Shown piece after piece: positions 25,967 through 34,882 of a stretch of DNA of 64,000 bases. Under the pieces are notes generated by a model, which searched no databases, was not told the DNA's origin, and was given only the letters and a program-made list of their open reading frames with translations. Made by a program: the position numbers and the translations under genes. The DNA comes from Pseudomonas citri (GTDB lineage Bacteria; Pseudomonadota; Gammaproteobacteria; Pseudomonadales; Pseudomonadaceae). The DNA lies in contig NZ_JAODAB010000011.1 in the NCBI RefSeq assembly GCF_025336485.1, forward strand, positions 62,001 to 126,000. The letters run 5' to 3'. The stretch's first letter is position 1. Every line of letters starts with the position of its first letter.

Positions 25967-27223
25967 ATGAACCGATCAAATTCCGTTTCAACGGCTGCGG
26001 CCCCCTTGCGTCAGGCCAGTGGCCGGCGTGAAGGGCTGGTGCTGATGCTGGGCAGCAGCCTGACCATCATGGGCTCTGTGATGGTTGCGCCGATCCTGCC
26101 GCGGTTGGGGGCCGAATTCGGCCCCGTTGAGCCGCGTGCCGAGTTACTGGTGCCGTTGGCGATCACCGGCCCGGCCCTGGCCATTGCGCTGTGTGCGCCG
26201 CTGGCCGGGTGGCTGGCCGACCGAGTGGGGCGCAAGGCCTTGCTGGTGCTCGCCACGTTGCTTTATGCCTTGCTCGGCGCGCTGCCGGCCATGCTCGACA
26301 ACCTCTCGGCGATTGTCGGCACGCGATTACTGTTCGGCTGTGCCGAGGCGGCGGTCATGACCTGTTGCGCAACGCTGATTGCCGACTATTGGCAGGGCGA
26401 GGAGCGCCTGCGCTACGTCAACCGGCAGGTGGTCACCATCGGCTTGGTGGGGGCGCTGTTCTTTGTCGTGGGCGGTGCCTTGGGCGAGCATTCGTGGCGT
26501 GCGCCATTCCTGCTGTACCTGCTGCCATTGTTGCTGGTGCCGGCGATGATGAAGGTGTTGTGGGAGCCGCCGGTGGTGCTGCGCCAGCAGGTTGAGCAGC
26601 CAGTCGAACCGGGTGCGTCCAAGGTCGCCGTGCTGCCGTTGGTGATCGGCTACCTGATGATTTTCGGCGGCATGGTCCTGACCTTCGTCGTACCGATCCA
26701 GGCGCCCATGGTGTTGGTCAGTCTTGGCGTCACCTCCAGCACCCTGATCGGCCTGGCGGCGGGGTTGAGCCTGCTGGCCACCCTGGGCGGCTCGTTGATG
26801 TGGCCGTTACTGCGTCGCCGCTTCGGCATCGCCGGTTGCAACGCGCTGATGCTCGGGTTGATCGGCCTCGGGCTGTGGCTGTTGATGCGCGGGCAGAGCT
26901 ACAACGCGGTCCTGGTGGCCGTGCTCGTTCAGGGCCTTGGGGCCGGATTGTTGGTGCCCAACGTGATGGCACCGGTGATGAATGCCTTGACCGCCACCAC
27001 TCGGGGGCGGGGCTTGGGTGGTTTTACTTCCTGTCTGTACATCGGCCAGTTCGCCAGTCCGCTGGTGGTGGCCTTCGTCGGCACCGTCGCCGGTGACCTG
27101 CGCCACTCCATTCAATGGCTGGCCCTGGCCAGTTTTATCCTCGCGTTGCTCTGGGTCGCGGTCGGCCTGCGCGCTCGCGGTGATGGTTCGGCCAGCACCG
27201 TCGGATCCCGTCAATCTTCATGA
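25967..27223 (+). CDS. MFS transporter
   Basis: A 418-residue major facilitator protein with about twelve membrane segments. The loop 2-3 signature is APLAGWLADRVGRKALL (residues about 78-94). It lies between the outer-membrane channel and amidase genes, so it probably imports the amide or acid handled by that group; export cannot be excluded. Start ATG 25967 follows GAAGGGG. Confidence 0.88.
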   Translation: MNRSNSVSTAAAPLRQASGRREGLVLMLGSSLTIMGSVMVAPILPRLGAEFGPVEPRAELLVPLAITGPALAIALCAPLAGWLADRVGRKALLVLATLLYALLGALPAMLDNLSAIVGTRLLFGCAEAAVMTCCATLIADYWQGEERLRYVNRQVVTIGLVGALFFVVGGALGEHSWRAPFLLYLLPLLLVPAMMKVLWEPPVVLRQQVEQPVEPGASKVAVLPLVIGYLMIFGGMVLTFVVPIQAPMVLVSLGVTSSTLIGLAAGLSLLATLGGSLMWPLLRRRFGIAGCNALMLGLIGLGLWLLMRGQSYNAVLVAVLVQGLGAGLLVPNVMAPVMNALTATTRGRGLGGFTSCLYIGQFASPLVVAFVGTVAGDLRHSIQWLALASFILALLWVAVGLRARGDGSASTVGSRQSS

Positions 27224-27240
27224 AATAAGGAAACGTAAGC

Positions 27241-28695
27241 ATGGCGATGCAAGACATCCACCAGTTGATGGACTCTGAAGATGCCACGGCGCTGGCCGAG
27301 TGGGTCAGGCGTGGCGAAGTCCGCCCCGGTGAGCTGCTGGAAACGGCCATCGAACGCCTGGAGCGGGTTGAACCGCAACTCAATGCGGTGGCCGAGCGCT
27401 TGTACGATTCGGCGCGGGAGGCAGCCGGTACATCGCAGGTCGGGCAAGGATCGTTGGCCGGTGTGCCGACCCTGATCAAGGACCTGTTTTCACCGGTCAA
27501 CGGCGCGGCGATGACCAACGGCTCGCGCTCACTGGGAGACGCTCGTGCGGATTTCGAATCAGAAGTCGTGACGCGCTTGCGGCGTGCCGGATGCCAGGTG
27601 ATGGGCACCAGCACCTCGCCGGAATTCGGTACCTCCTACTCCACGGAGTCCGCGCGCTTTGGGGCGACACGCAACCCTTGGAGCCTCGATCACAGCGCCG
27701 GCGGCTCCAGCGGTGGCGCGGCGGCATTGGTGGCGGCGCGGGTGGTGCCGTTTGCCCACGGTAACGACGGCGGCGGCTCGCTACGGGTGCCGGCGTCCTG
27801 TTGTGGCGTGTTCGGCTTCAAGCCCAGCCGTGGCCTGCTGCCGTCGGGGCCGATGGTGGGCGAGGGTTGGGCCGGGATGGGCACGCCCCATGGGATCACC
27901 TTGTCGGTGCGCGACAGTGCTGCGCTGCTGGACGCCACCGCCGGGATGGATCTGGGGGCCCCCTATGCCGCCCCGGTCCAGGCGCAGCCCTACGTGACCG
28001 CGTTGCAGCGCGATCCAAAACCGCTGCGCATTGCCCTGGTCGAGCAGCTTGGCCCCTGGCCCACCTCACCGCAGAGCCTCGCGGCGGTGGGCGAGGCCGC
28101 GCGACTGTGCGAGTCGTTGGGGCACCGTGTCGAACCGGTCAGCCTGCCAGTGGTGTTGCCGGAGTTTCTCGATCAGGTCTTCACCATTATCGGCGCCAGC
28201 ACGCGGCATTACGTCGACCTGCTGGGCCAGATGCGCGGGTTTGCGGTCCAGGCCGAGGAGCTGGAAGTGCGCACCCGGATCATCCTGCGCGACAAGGGCA
28301 ACGTCAGCGGTGCCCAGTACGCGGCCGCGGTGGAGTGGATTCATGCCCTGGGCCGGCAACTGGCGGGGTTCATGCAGGATTACGACGTGATCCTGACCCC
28401 GGTCCTGACCCGTGAACCGGTGCCGATCGGCGTGCTGGACCTTCAGGATGTGTGCATGAGCCTCGATCAATTGCTCGAGCGCTACCACAGCTATTCACCT
28501 TTCACTGCGTTGTTCAATGCCAGCGGGCAACCGGCAATGTCGGTACCGTTGTCCTGGAGTGCCAACGGCTTGCCGATGGGCGCGCATTTCGCCGGTCGCT
28601 TTGGCGAAGAAAGCACCTTGCTGGCCCTGGCCGCCCAACTGGAACGCGCCCAACCATGGCGCGGCCGGGTCCCGCCGATCAATGCCTGCCGATAG
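27241..28695 (+). CDS. Amidase (amidase-signature family)
   Basis: A 484-residue amidase-signature hydrolase. The Ser-cisSer-Lys triad reads K80 (PTLIKDLF), S156 (GGSSGG) and S180 (GNDGGGSLRVPA); the 24-residue spacing between the serines equals that of fatty acid amide hydrolase. It hydrolyses a C-N amide bond to a carboxylate and an amine or ammonia. The gene lies 17 bases after the MFS gene. Substrate unknown; the cluster suggests an aromatic or arylalkyl amide. Confidence 0.92.
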   Translation: MAMQDIHQLMDSEDATALAEWVRRGEVRPGELLETAIERLERVEPQLNAVAERLYDSAREAAGTSQVGQGSLAGVPTLIKDLFSPVNGAAMTNGSRSLGDARADFESEVVTRLRRAGCQVMGTSTSPEFGTSYSTESARFGATRNPWSLDHSAGGSSGGAAALVAARVVPFAHGNDGGGSLRVPASCCGVFGFKPSRGLLPSGPMVGEGWAGMGTPHGITLSVRDSAALLDATAGMDLGAPYAAPVQAQPYVTALQRDPKPLRIALVEQLGPWPTSPQSLAAVGEAARLCESLGHRVEPVSLPVVLPEFLDQVFTIIGASTRHYVDLLGQMRGFAVQAEELEVRTRIILRDKGNVSGAQYAAAVEWIHALGRQLAGFMQDYDVILTPVLTREPVPIGVLDLQDVCMSLDQLLERYHSYSPFTALFNASGQPAMSVPLSWSANGLPMGAHFAGRFGEESTLLALAAQLERAQPWRGRVPPINACR

Positions 28696-28706
28696 TTGAC
28701 CTCAGG

Positions 28707-28761
28707 GCCACCGCCAGCACGCTTTGCTGTGGGAGCAAAGCGTGCTGGCGGTGGCTGTTTT
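28707..28761. terminator. Bidirectional terminator, perfect 22-bp stem
   Basis: Arms at 28707-28728 and 28734-28755 are perfect reverse complements around the loop GTGGG, followed by TGTTTT. It lies between the convergent amidase and feaB genes, and is the strongest hairpin in the window. Confidence 0.88.
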
Positions 28762-28771
28762 GCCTTGCGTA

Positions 28772-30259
28772 TCAGTACCTGATCATCACCGATTTCAGTT
28801 CGGTGTAGTCGTCGATGAAAGCGCTGCCGAATTCACGTCCCAGTCCTGAAGATTGACTCCCGCCAAAGGGCACGGCTGGGTCGAGCAGGGTGTGCATGTT
28901 GACCCACACGGTGCCGGCTGCGATGGCCGGGACCATGCGCAGGGCTTTGCTCAGGTCGTTGGTCCAGAGGCTTGCGCTGAGGCCGTACGGTGTGTCGTTC
29001 ATCAGTTCCAGCAGTTCTTCTTCGCTGTCGTAGGGGAAGAAAGTGGCCACCGGGCCGAAGGTTTCTTCGTGCAGCAGGGCCGCGTCGCGCCGATGGGCGA
29101 GGATGATGGTCGGCTCGACATAGCAACCGGGTCTGTCGATGAGATGACCGCCATGGACGATGGTGCTGCCTTGCGCCCGGGCCTTGGCGAAGCATTCCCC
29201 GAGCTTCTGCTGATGCGGGCGGTTGGCGACCGGGCCGAACGTGGTGCTTTCGTCCAGGGGCGAGCCGATCTTGAATTGGCCCAGGCGGCGGGCGAGCTTG
29301 TCCATGATCGGCTCGAGTTGCGTGCGGTGGACAAAGAACCGCTCGGCCGCCGCACAGATTTGGCCGGAGTGCAGGAACCCGGCTTCGATGATGCCGTTGA
29401 CCGCCACGTCCGGATCGACATCTTTCAGGAACCCCGCCGCATTCTTGCCGCCCAGCTCCAGGGTTGCGCGGGTCAGCCCCGCACCCATGGCCGCCTGGCC
29501 CACCGCCAGCCCGGTCGGCACTGAACCGGTGAACGACACCTTGTCGGTGCCGGGATGCTCGATCAACCCTTTGCCCACCTGGCCGCCGCCGGTCAATACA
29601 TTGAGCGCGCCCGCCGGCAACCCGGCCTCGATGGCCAGTTCAGCGATGCGCAGGATTGTCAGCGGTGTGAACTCGCTGGGTTTGATGATCACGCTGCAAC
29701 CCGTCACCAGGGCTGACGCCAGTTTCCAGATGGCGATCATGGTGGAGAAGTTCCAGGGCACGATGCCGACCACCACCCCGACCGGTTCGCGCAGGGTGAA
29801 GGCGGTGTAACGTTCGCCGGCAAAGGACGGCAATGACGGGGTGAGGGTCTCGCCGCCGATTTTCGTCGCCCAGCCGGCGTAATAGCGCAGGAAGTGGGCG
29901 GCCTGGTCGACTTCGAATGCACGGGAGATTTGGATGATCTTGCCTGACTGGCAGGTTTCGATCTGCGCCAGTTCTTCGCGATGTCGCTCCAGCAAATCGG
30001 CCAGTTTGAGCAGCACATGGCCGCGGACCGCGGGGGCTGTTTGGGACCACTGCTTGAAGCCGCGCCGGGACGACGCCACGGCGGCATCGATGTCGTCGCA
30101 GGTGGCGTCGCTGACCTGGGCGATGACCTGGCCGGTCGCGGGGTTGATGACGTCCAACGTCTGGCTGCCCTCGCTTGCGAGGTAGTCGCCGTCGATGAAC
30201 AGGGCGTGAGGTCGACGGAGAAAGGCTTCGACCTGGGGCAGCAGGGCAATATCGCTCAT
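28772..30259 (-). CDS. feaB: Phenylacetaldehyde dehydrogenase (FeaB type)
   Basis: A 495-residue aldehyde dehydrogenase with catalytic C302 (HSGQICAAAERF), base E268 (LELGGKNAAG) and PWNFS near residue 168. The CAAAERF form, the start with LPQVEAFLRRPHALFIDG and the end SAFIDDYTELKSVMIRY are those of phenylacetaldehyde dehydrogenases of styrene and phenylethylamine pathways. It oxidises phenylacetaldehyde or 4-hydroxyphenylacetaldehyde to the acid; the 4-hydroxy product feeds the hpa cluster. The nearby feaR gene supports the assignment. Confidence 0.88.
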   Translation of the reverse strand: MSDIALLPQVEAFLRRPHALFIDGDYLASEGSQTLDVINPATGQVIAQVSDATCDDIDAAVASSRRGFKQWSQTAPAVRGHVLLKLADLLERHREELAQIETCQSGKIIQISRAFEVDQAAHFLRYYAGWATKIGGETLTPSLPSFAGERYTAFTLREPVGVVVGIVPWNFSTMIAIWKLASALVTGCSVIIKPSEFTPLTILRIAELAIEAGLPAGALNVLTGGGQVGKGLIEHPGTDKVSFTGSVPTGLAVGQAAMGAGLTRATLELGGKNAAGFLKDVDPDVAVNGIIEAGFLHSGQICAAAERFFVHRTQLEPIMDKLARRLGQFKIGSPLDESTTFGPVANRPHQQKLGECFAKARAQGSTIVHGGHLIDRPGCYVEPTIILAHRRDAALLHEETFGPVATFFPYDSEEELLELMNDTPYGLSASLWTNDLSKALRMVPAIAAGTVWVNMHTLLDPAVPFGGSQSSGLGREFGSAFIDDYTELKSVMIRY

Positions 30260-30337
30260 AAGGGTTTCCTGATCGCGGAGAGGGGAAGCCCCGAGCTTAA
30301 TGGCGAGGTGGTTGCCGAGGCTTGACCGTGCCTGCCG

Positions 30338-30355
30338 AGCCACATGTCTGTGGCT
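30338..30355. promoter_or_regulatory. AGCCACA-N4-TGTGGCT inverted repeat upstream of feaB
   Basis: A perfect 7-bp inverted repeat with a 4-base spacer in the 209-base gap between the divergent feaB and chemoreceptor genes. It is a plausible regulator site. It does not resemble the E. coli FeaR box as I know it (TGNCA-N8-AAA). Confidence 0.4.
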
Positions 30356-30468
30356 GCCAGTCCCGCGACCCGGCAGGCAGGAACAAGAGTTCGTGCAGCC
30401 AGGTACAAGCCAGCGCCGCCGCTTTGCGCTCAGATCAGTGCCTCGATTCGACGGCATAGGGGTGTGCG

Positions 30469-31440
30469 ATGTTTCTCCAGACCAACAAACAGAAGCTGGC
30501 GTTGATTGCTCAGGTGCAGCGCGTACTGGCCGGCGAAACGAATAATGCGCCGATGCTCAAGGCGTATCCGTCCCTGCAAGACTGTCTTGAACTGCATGTC
30601 CGGCAGATGGCTGACGCCACCGGACGGCTGCGCCAGTCCGACGAGCAATTGGGTGAACAGGCGTTACGATTACAACAGGATCAACAGGCACTGGCGACGC
30701 TTCAGCACCAACTGACAGAGGCCAGGACACGTGAAGCAGCGCTTGAAGGCCGCTTGAGCGAGCACGCCCGGCAATTGCAGCATCAGCAGCAGGAGGCGCA
30801 GATCTGGGCGTTGCTGCAATCGACCCTGACCGAAGGGTGCTGGGACATCACGGTGGTCAATGGCGATCTCCAGCATCCCGGCAGTGGCATGCGTTTCTCC
30901 AGCCAGTTCCGCGCGTTGTTGGGTTATGGGCCTGACGAGTTGCCCGATGGCTGGGATGCCCAGGTAGGTATCACGCATCCGGACGATCTGCCAAAGATCA
31001 TGGCGATTTTCGACCGGGAGATCCTGGCTCCGCTGGGGAGTGGCGAATATGTCTTCGAATACCGGATGCGTCACAAAAGCCGGGATTACATCTGGTGCCG
31101 GGAGCGTGGTCGGGCGGTACGCGACGGCCATGGGCAACTGCTCCGGGTCATCGGCGCCGTGCGTGATATCAGCGATGAACGCTCGGCCCAGTCCACCCAC
31201 CAGCGCATGCTGGAGCAGAATCAGGCGACCTACACCCAGATTGCCACGGTGGTCGGGGTGATCAAGGGTATCGCCGAGCAGACCAACCTGTTGGCACTCA
31301 ACGCCGCTATCGAAGCGGCCAGGGCCGGCGAAGTCGGACGTGGTTTTTCCGTGGTGGCCGATGAGGTGCGCAAGCTGGCGGAAAGTACCCGACAGGCCAC
31401 CCATCAGATCCAGACCATGTTGCATCAGCACAGGCAGTAG
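30469..31440 (+). CDS. Soluble PAS-domain methyl-accepting chemotaxis protein
   Basis: A 323-residue receptor without membrane segments. Residues about 50-112 are a glutamine-rich coiled coil and about 120-245 a PAS fold with PAC ([38 protein letters not shown]). The signalling tip [20 protein letters not shown] starts near residue 269. The protein stops soon after the tip, so the methylation helices are very short. It probably senses an energy or redox cue or a cytoplasmic ligand and acts with a cytoplasmic cluster. It is divergent from feaB. Confidence 0.88.
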   Translation: MFLQTNKQKLALIAQVQRVLAGETNNAPMLKAYPSLQDCLELHVRQMADATGRLRQSDEQLGEQALRLQQDQQALATLQHQLTEARTREAALEGRLSEHARQLQHQQQEAQIWALLQSTLTEGCWDITVVNGDLQHPGSGMRFSSQFRALLGYGPDELPDGWDAQVGITHPDDLPKIMAIFDREILAPLGSGEYVFEYRMRHKSRDYIWCRERGRAVRDGHGQLLRVIGAVRDISDERSAQSTHQRMLEQNQATYTQIATVVGVIKGIAEQTNLLALNAAIEAARAGEVGRGFSVVADEVRKLAESTRQATHQIQTMLHQHRQ

Positions 31441-31645
31441 ACCGGGTGGACGTTGGCAGGCAGCAACAAAACCCCCGGCAGACACGGGCAAGACGCCCGG
31501 GGCAAGGGCGGCGCACAGTCATCCTGCCGCAATGCCGTTTTTGATCAGGGACTGGATGGGGAGGGCTGGGGCGTCGGTCCCGACCCCATACAAATGGACG
31601 AGCGTGGCAATCCCTACTAAAAATCCGCTTTCGAGGATCTGCATC

Positions 31646-33145
31646 ATGTCCATCAATGACAGGCTCACCGAGCACTTGAACCGAGGTTCAGTGGGCTTCC
31701 CCACTGCGTTGGCCAGCACCATCGGCCTGATCATGGCAAGTCCGGTGATCCTGACCGCGACGATGGGCTTTGGTATCGGTGGCAGCGCCTTTGCCGTGGC
31801 GATGCTGATCGCCGCGGTCATGATGCTGGCCCAGGCGAGCACGTTCGCCGAGGCGGCGTCGATCCTGCCCACTACCGGCTCGGTCTACGACTACATCAAC
31901 TGCGGCATGGGGCGGTTCTTCGCGATCACCGGCACGCTGTCGGCCTATCTGATCGTGCATGTCTTTGCCGGCACTGCGGAAACCATCCTGGCCGGGGTCA
32001 TGGCCCTGGTGAACTTCGAACATCTCAACACCCTGGCTGAATCGGCAGGCGGCTCCTGGCTGCTGGGGGTGGGCTTTGTCGTGGTGTTTGGCGTGTTGAA
32101 CGCGTTCGGCGTCAGTGCCTTTGGCCGTGCTGAGATCATCCTGACATTTGGTATGTGGACCACCCTGATGGTGTTCGGTGTGCTGGGCCTTGTCGCGGCG
32201 CCGGCGGTGCAATTGCAGGGGTGGTTTGGTGAGTCCGTGGTCGGCACCGACCTGGTCACGGTGCTGTCGCTGGTGGGCATGGCCATGTTCATGTTCGTCG
32301 GTTGCGAGTTCGTCACGCCGCTGGCGCCGGACCTGCGCCGCTCGGCCACGACGATGCCCCGCGCGATGATGCTGGGCCTGTTCGGGGTGGCCAGTTGCAT
32401 GTTCATTTATGGCGCGGCGATGAAGCGCCAGGTGGAAAACGTCCTGCTCGATGCGGCCACTGGTGTGCACCTGCTGGACACCCCCATGGCGATTCCACGG
32501 TTCGCCGAGCAGGTCATGGGGGATATCGGCCCGATGTGGCTGGGGATCGGCTTCCTGTTCGCCGGGGCGGCGACCATCAATACCCTGATGGCCGGGGTGC
32601 CGCGGATCCTCTATGGCATGGCGGTGGACGGTGCGTTGCCCAAGGTCTTCACCTATTTGCACCCGCGCTTCAAGACCCCTCTGTTGTGCATCCTGATGGC
32701 GATGCTGATTCCTTGCCTGCACGCGCTGTGGCTCGGTGGCAATACCGACAACATCATGCACCTGGTGCTGGCCGCGGTATGCGCCTGGAGCTTTGCCTAC
32801 CTGCTGGTGACCGTGTCGGTGGTGAGCCTGCGGCTTCGTCGGCCCGACTTGCCTCGGGCTTATCGTTCACCGTTGTTCCCGTTGCCACAGATCCTGTCCA
32901 GCGTCGGCATTGTGTTGGGCATGTGGTTCATCACCCCGCCCGGCATGAACCCTGCTGACATCTACGTGCCTTTCGCGGTGATGCTCGGCGGCACTGCGGC
33001 GTACGCCCTGTTCTGGACCCTGGTGGTGCAGAAGGTCAATCCATTCACGCCAGCGTCGGTAGAAGACGTGCTGGCCAAGGAGTTCTCCCATGAGCCAGGG
33101 CAACCTGTCGACGGGTATATCGACCCTGCGGCAAAAACTGTCTGA
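31646..33145 (+). CDS. APC permease of the phenylethylamine/tyramine module
   Basis: A 499-residue amino acid-polyamine-organocation transporter with about twelve membrane helices, starting MSINDRLTEHLNRGSVGFP. The FVGCEFVTPLAPDLRRSATTMP segment (about residue 216) is the APC signature. Position between feaB and feaR and the adjacent DUF3156 gene suggest uptake of an aromatic amine. GAGG lies about 9 bases before the ATG. The last 56 bases overlap the next gene. Confidence 0.88.
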   Translation: MSINDRLTEHLNRGSVGFPTALASTIGLIMASPVILTATMGFGIGGSAFAVAMLIAAVMMLAQASTFAEAASILPTTGSVYDYINCGMGRFFAITGTLSAYLIVHVFAGTAETILAGVMALVNFEHLNTLAESAGGSWLLGVGFVVVFGVLNAFGVSAFGRAEIILTFGMWTTLMVFGVLGLVAAPAVQLQGWFGESVVGTDLVTVLSLVGMAMFMFVGCEFVTPLAPDLRRSATTMPRAMMLGLFGVASCMFIYGAAMKRQVENVLLDAATGVHLLDTPMAIPRFAEQVMGDIGPMWLGIGFLFAGAATINTLMAGVPRILYGMAVDGALPKVFTYLHPRFKTPLLCILMAMLIPCLHALWLGGNTDNIMHLVLAAVCAWSFAYLLVTVSVVSLRLRRPDLPRAYRSPLFPLPQILSSVGIVLGMWFITPPGMNPADIYVPFAVMLGGTAAYALFWTLVVQKVNPFTPASVEDVLAKEFSHEPGQPVDGYIDPAAKTV

Positions 33146-33710
33146 GTTGTTCGGTGCCCATCGCGTGCCGGCCGGCTATCGACCCGGCACGACCCTGGAG
33201 CACCTGCGACGCAATCTCCGGTTGGCGCGCTTCGAGAGGCTGGCGCCGGCAGCGGCCACCGTGGTCACCGACGACGGTGGCCTGCAGTTGGAGATCGTCG
33301 AACGCACCGAGTCGCAATGGCTGATGCACCTGGTGATGACCGAGTTCGTGCTGCGTGTGCCTGCGTCGAGAGCGGGCACGGGACGCTGGGAACTGCACCA
33401 CAGCGGGGCCATTCGGCGCACGGGCATTCGTTGCCGGCAACACGGTGGGGACGCTGGGCTTTCTACCGTGTTACAGGCGGCGATAGGGAACGACGTTGCG
33501 CTCTACCAGGCACTCATGCCGCTGGACTTCAAGCGGTTGCGCATTGACCTGCAAGACGGCCAGTGGAGTGTGCGGCTGGAACACATGGGGGGCAGCGAAG
33601 TGGTGAACCGGATGCCGGCTTTTCGTCGATACATTGCGCTGAGCGGTGAGCAGCGCGACGCGTTGCTGGCGACCTTGAGAGGGTTGCAGCGAGTACTCAA
33701 GACTGTCTGA
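33090..33710 (+). CDS. DUF3156 family protein
   Basis: A 206-residue soluble protein that I recognise as DUF3156, with no catalytic motif I can name. It contains two beta-rich halves (VVTDDGGLQLEIVERTESQW and LRIDLQDGQWSVRLEHMGG). Its start overlaps the permease gene by 56 bases in another frame but has a good AAGGAG ribosome site 7 bases upstream, so the overlap is real. Linkage to an APC permease suggests a role in amine uptake or its control. Confidence 0.82.
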   Translation: MSQGNLSTGISTLRQKLSELFGAHRVPAGYRPGTTLEHLRRNLRLARFERLAPAAATVVTDDGGLQLEIVERTESQWLMHLVMTEFVLRVPASRAGTGRWELHHSGAIRRTGIRCRQHGGDAGLSTVLQAAIGNDVALYQALMPLDFKRLRIDLQDGQWSVRLEHMGGSEVVNRMPAFRRYIALSGEQRDALLATLRGLQRVLKTV

Positions 33711-33779
33711 TTCCGTGGCTCTGTCCTGGCATCAATCCTGCTGCTGTTCTGGCTGTCAGGTACTTGTTGCGTGCATATA

Positions 33780-33793
33780 GATAACATGTTAAC
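33780..33793. promoter_or_regulatory. HpaR-like site upstream of feaR
   Basis: GATAA-CATG-TTAAC differs in one arm position from the GTTAA-N4-TTAAC element found at hpaG1 and hpaR. The flanking AACATGTTAACTAT matches the hpaG1 spacer copy at 13 of 14 positions. It lies 40 bases before feaR. It could couple amine and HPA catabolism, or be coincidence. Confidence 0.4.
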
Positions 33794-33833
33794 TATTTCC
33801 GGACAAAAACAATAAGCCACTGCGGAGAACGTC

Positions 33834-34796
33834 ATGAGCGTGCAACAGATCGGGCAAGACGGACTGGATGCCTGGAACCGTGACCTGCGAGCCACCTGCG
33901 GGCATTTCGATACAGAGTTGGCCTTCAATCGCTCGCTGTTTATCGGCCAGGTGTCGAATGTCTGCCGCGGCGGCCTTTCCCTCGCCAACCTGCGCACCAA
34001 CGCCGGCTCCATCAGGCGCCAGGTGTCCAACCCGGATCATGACGACGATCAGGATTGCTTCCTGGTCAGCCAGCGCAGCGGCTTCTCGCGGATTACCCAG
34101 AACGGCCTGAGCATCCAGCTTGCCCCCGGTGAGCTGTTGCTGATGGATTCGGTCGGCTCCCTTGAAATCAATCCGTTCGGTCTGATGGAACACGCCGTGC
34201 TGTCGCTGTCTCGCCAGGACGTATCCAGGCAACTGGGCGGGGAAAGGAACACGTTCGGCAAGATTTCCTCAAGCAAGGCCTGCGGGAGAATGCTGCATGT
34301 GCTGATGGACCAACTGTGCAAGGACACCCCGGACGGTGAAGGCGCCGTCGGGGAGGGTAAAGCCTTGCAGAGTGCGTTCGTTTCGCTGCTGGGGTCGGCC
34401 ATGGAGCAGGGCAACGGTCCTGCCGCTGACGGCAGTGCGTTGCAAGGCAGCCACCTGCGCAGCCATGTCCAGAAAGTCATCGACGAATCCCTGGCCCAAC
34501 CCGGCCTGAGCCCGATGAGCCTGGCCAACCGGCTGAACATTTCGGTGCGTCACCTGTACCGCCTGTTCGAAGAGCAGGACGACAGTGTTTGCCGCTACAT
34601 CCAGCGCGCTCGGCTCAAGCGCAGCGCCGATGACCTGAGCAACCCGTTCTTGCGGGACGAGTCCATTACCTCGATCGCCTACAAATGGGGCTTCACCGAT
34701 TCGGCTCACTTCAGCCGCTCGTTCAAGAAGCAGTTCGAGTTGTCGCCAAAGCAGTTTCGTTCCAGCCATTTGCAGCAGGCGCAAGGGGTCGCTTGA
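33834..34796 (+). CDS. feaR: FeaR, AraC-family activator of phenylethylamine/tyramine catabolism
   Basis: A 320-residue AraC-type protein. The N-terminal domain contains the FeaR-like FNRSLFIGQVSNVCRGGLSLA and FLVSQRSGFSRITQNG segments. The C-terminal HTH pair spans about residues 215-312 (LANRLNISVRHLYRLFEEQD; AYKWGFTDSAHFSRSFKKQF). In E. coli FeaR activates tynA and feaB with the aromatic amine or aldehyde as signal. Here feaB and the APC permease are the likely targets. Confidence 0.9.
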   Translation: MSVQQIGQDGLDAWNRDLRATCGHFDTELAFNRSLFIGQVSNVCRGGLSLANLRTNAGSIRRQVSNPDHDDDQDCFLVSQRSGFSRITQNGLSIQLAPGELLLMDSVGSLEINPFGLMEHAVLSLSRQDVSRQLGGERNTFGKISSSKACGRMLHVLMDQLCKDTPDGEGAVGEGKALQSAFVSLLGSAMEQGNGPAADGSALQGSHLRSHVQKVIDESLAQPGLSPMSLANRLNISVRHLYRLFEEQDDSVCRYIQRARLKRSADDLSNPFLRDESITSIAYKWGFTDSAHFSRSFKKQFELSPKQFRSSHLQQAQGVA

Positions 34797-34804
34797 GCGG
34801 TTGA

Positions 34805-34842
34805 ACCATCGTCATCGCGAGCTTGCTTGTGATGACGATGGT
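34805..34842. terminator. Imperfect 18-bp hairpin between feaR and an SDR gene
   Basis: Arms 34805-34822 and 34825-34842 (ACCATCGTCATC...GATGACGATGGT) pair with two G-T type mismatches near the loop, which contains the REP-like CGAGCTTGCTT. It lies between convergent genes; no long T-run follows. Confidence 0.6.
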
Positions 34843-34882
34843 ACATCCGCCCTCACCGCAAACTGACTCCCCCTGCATGGAC

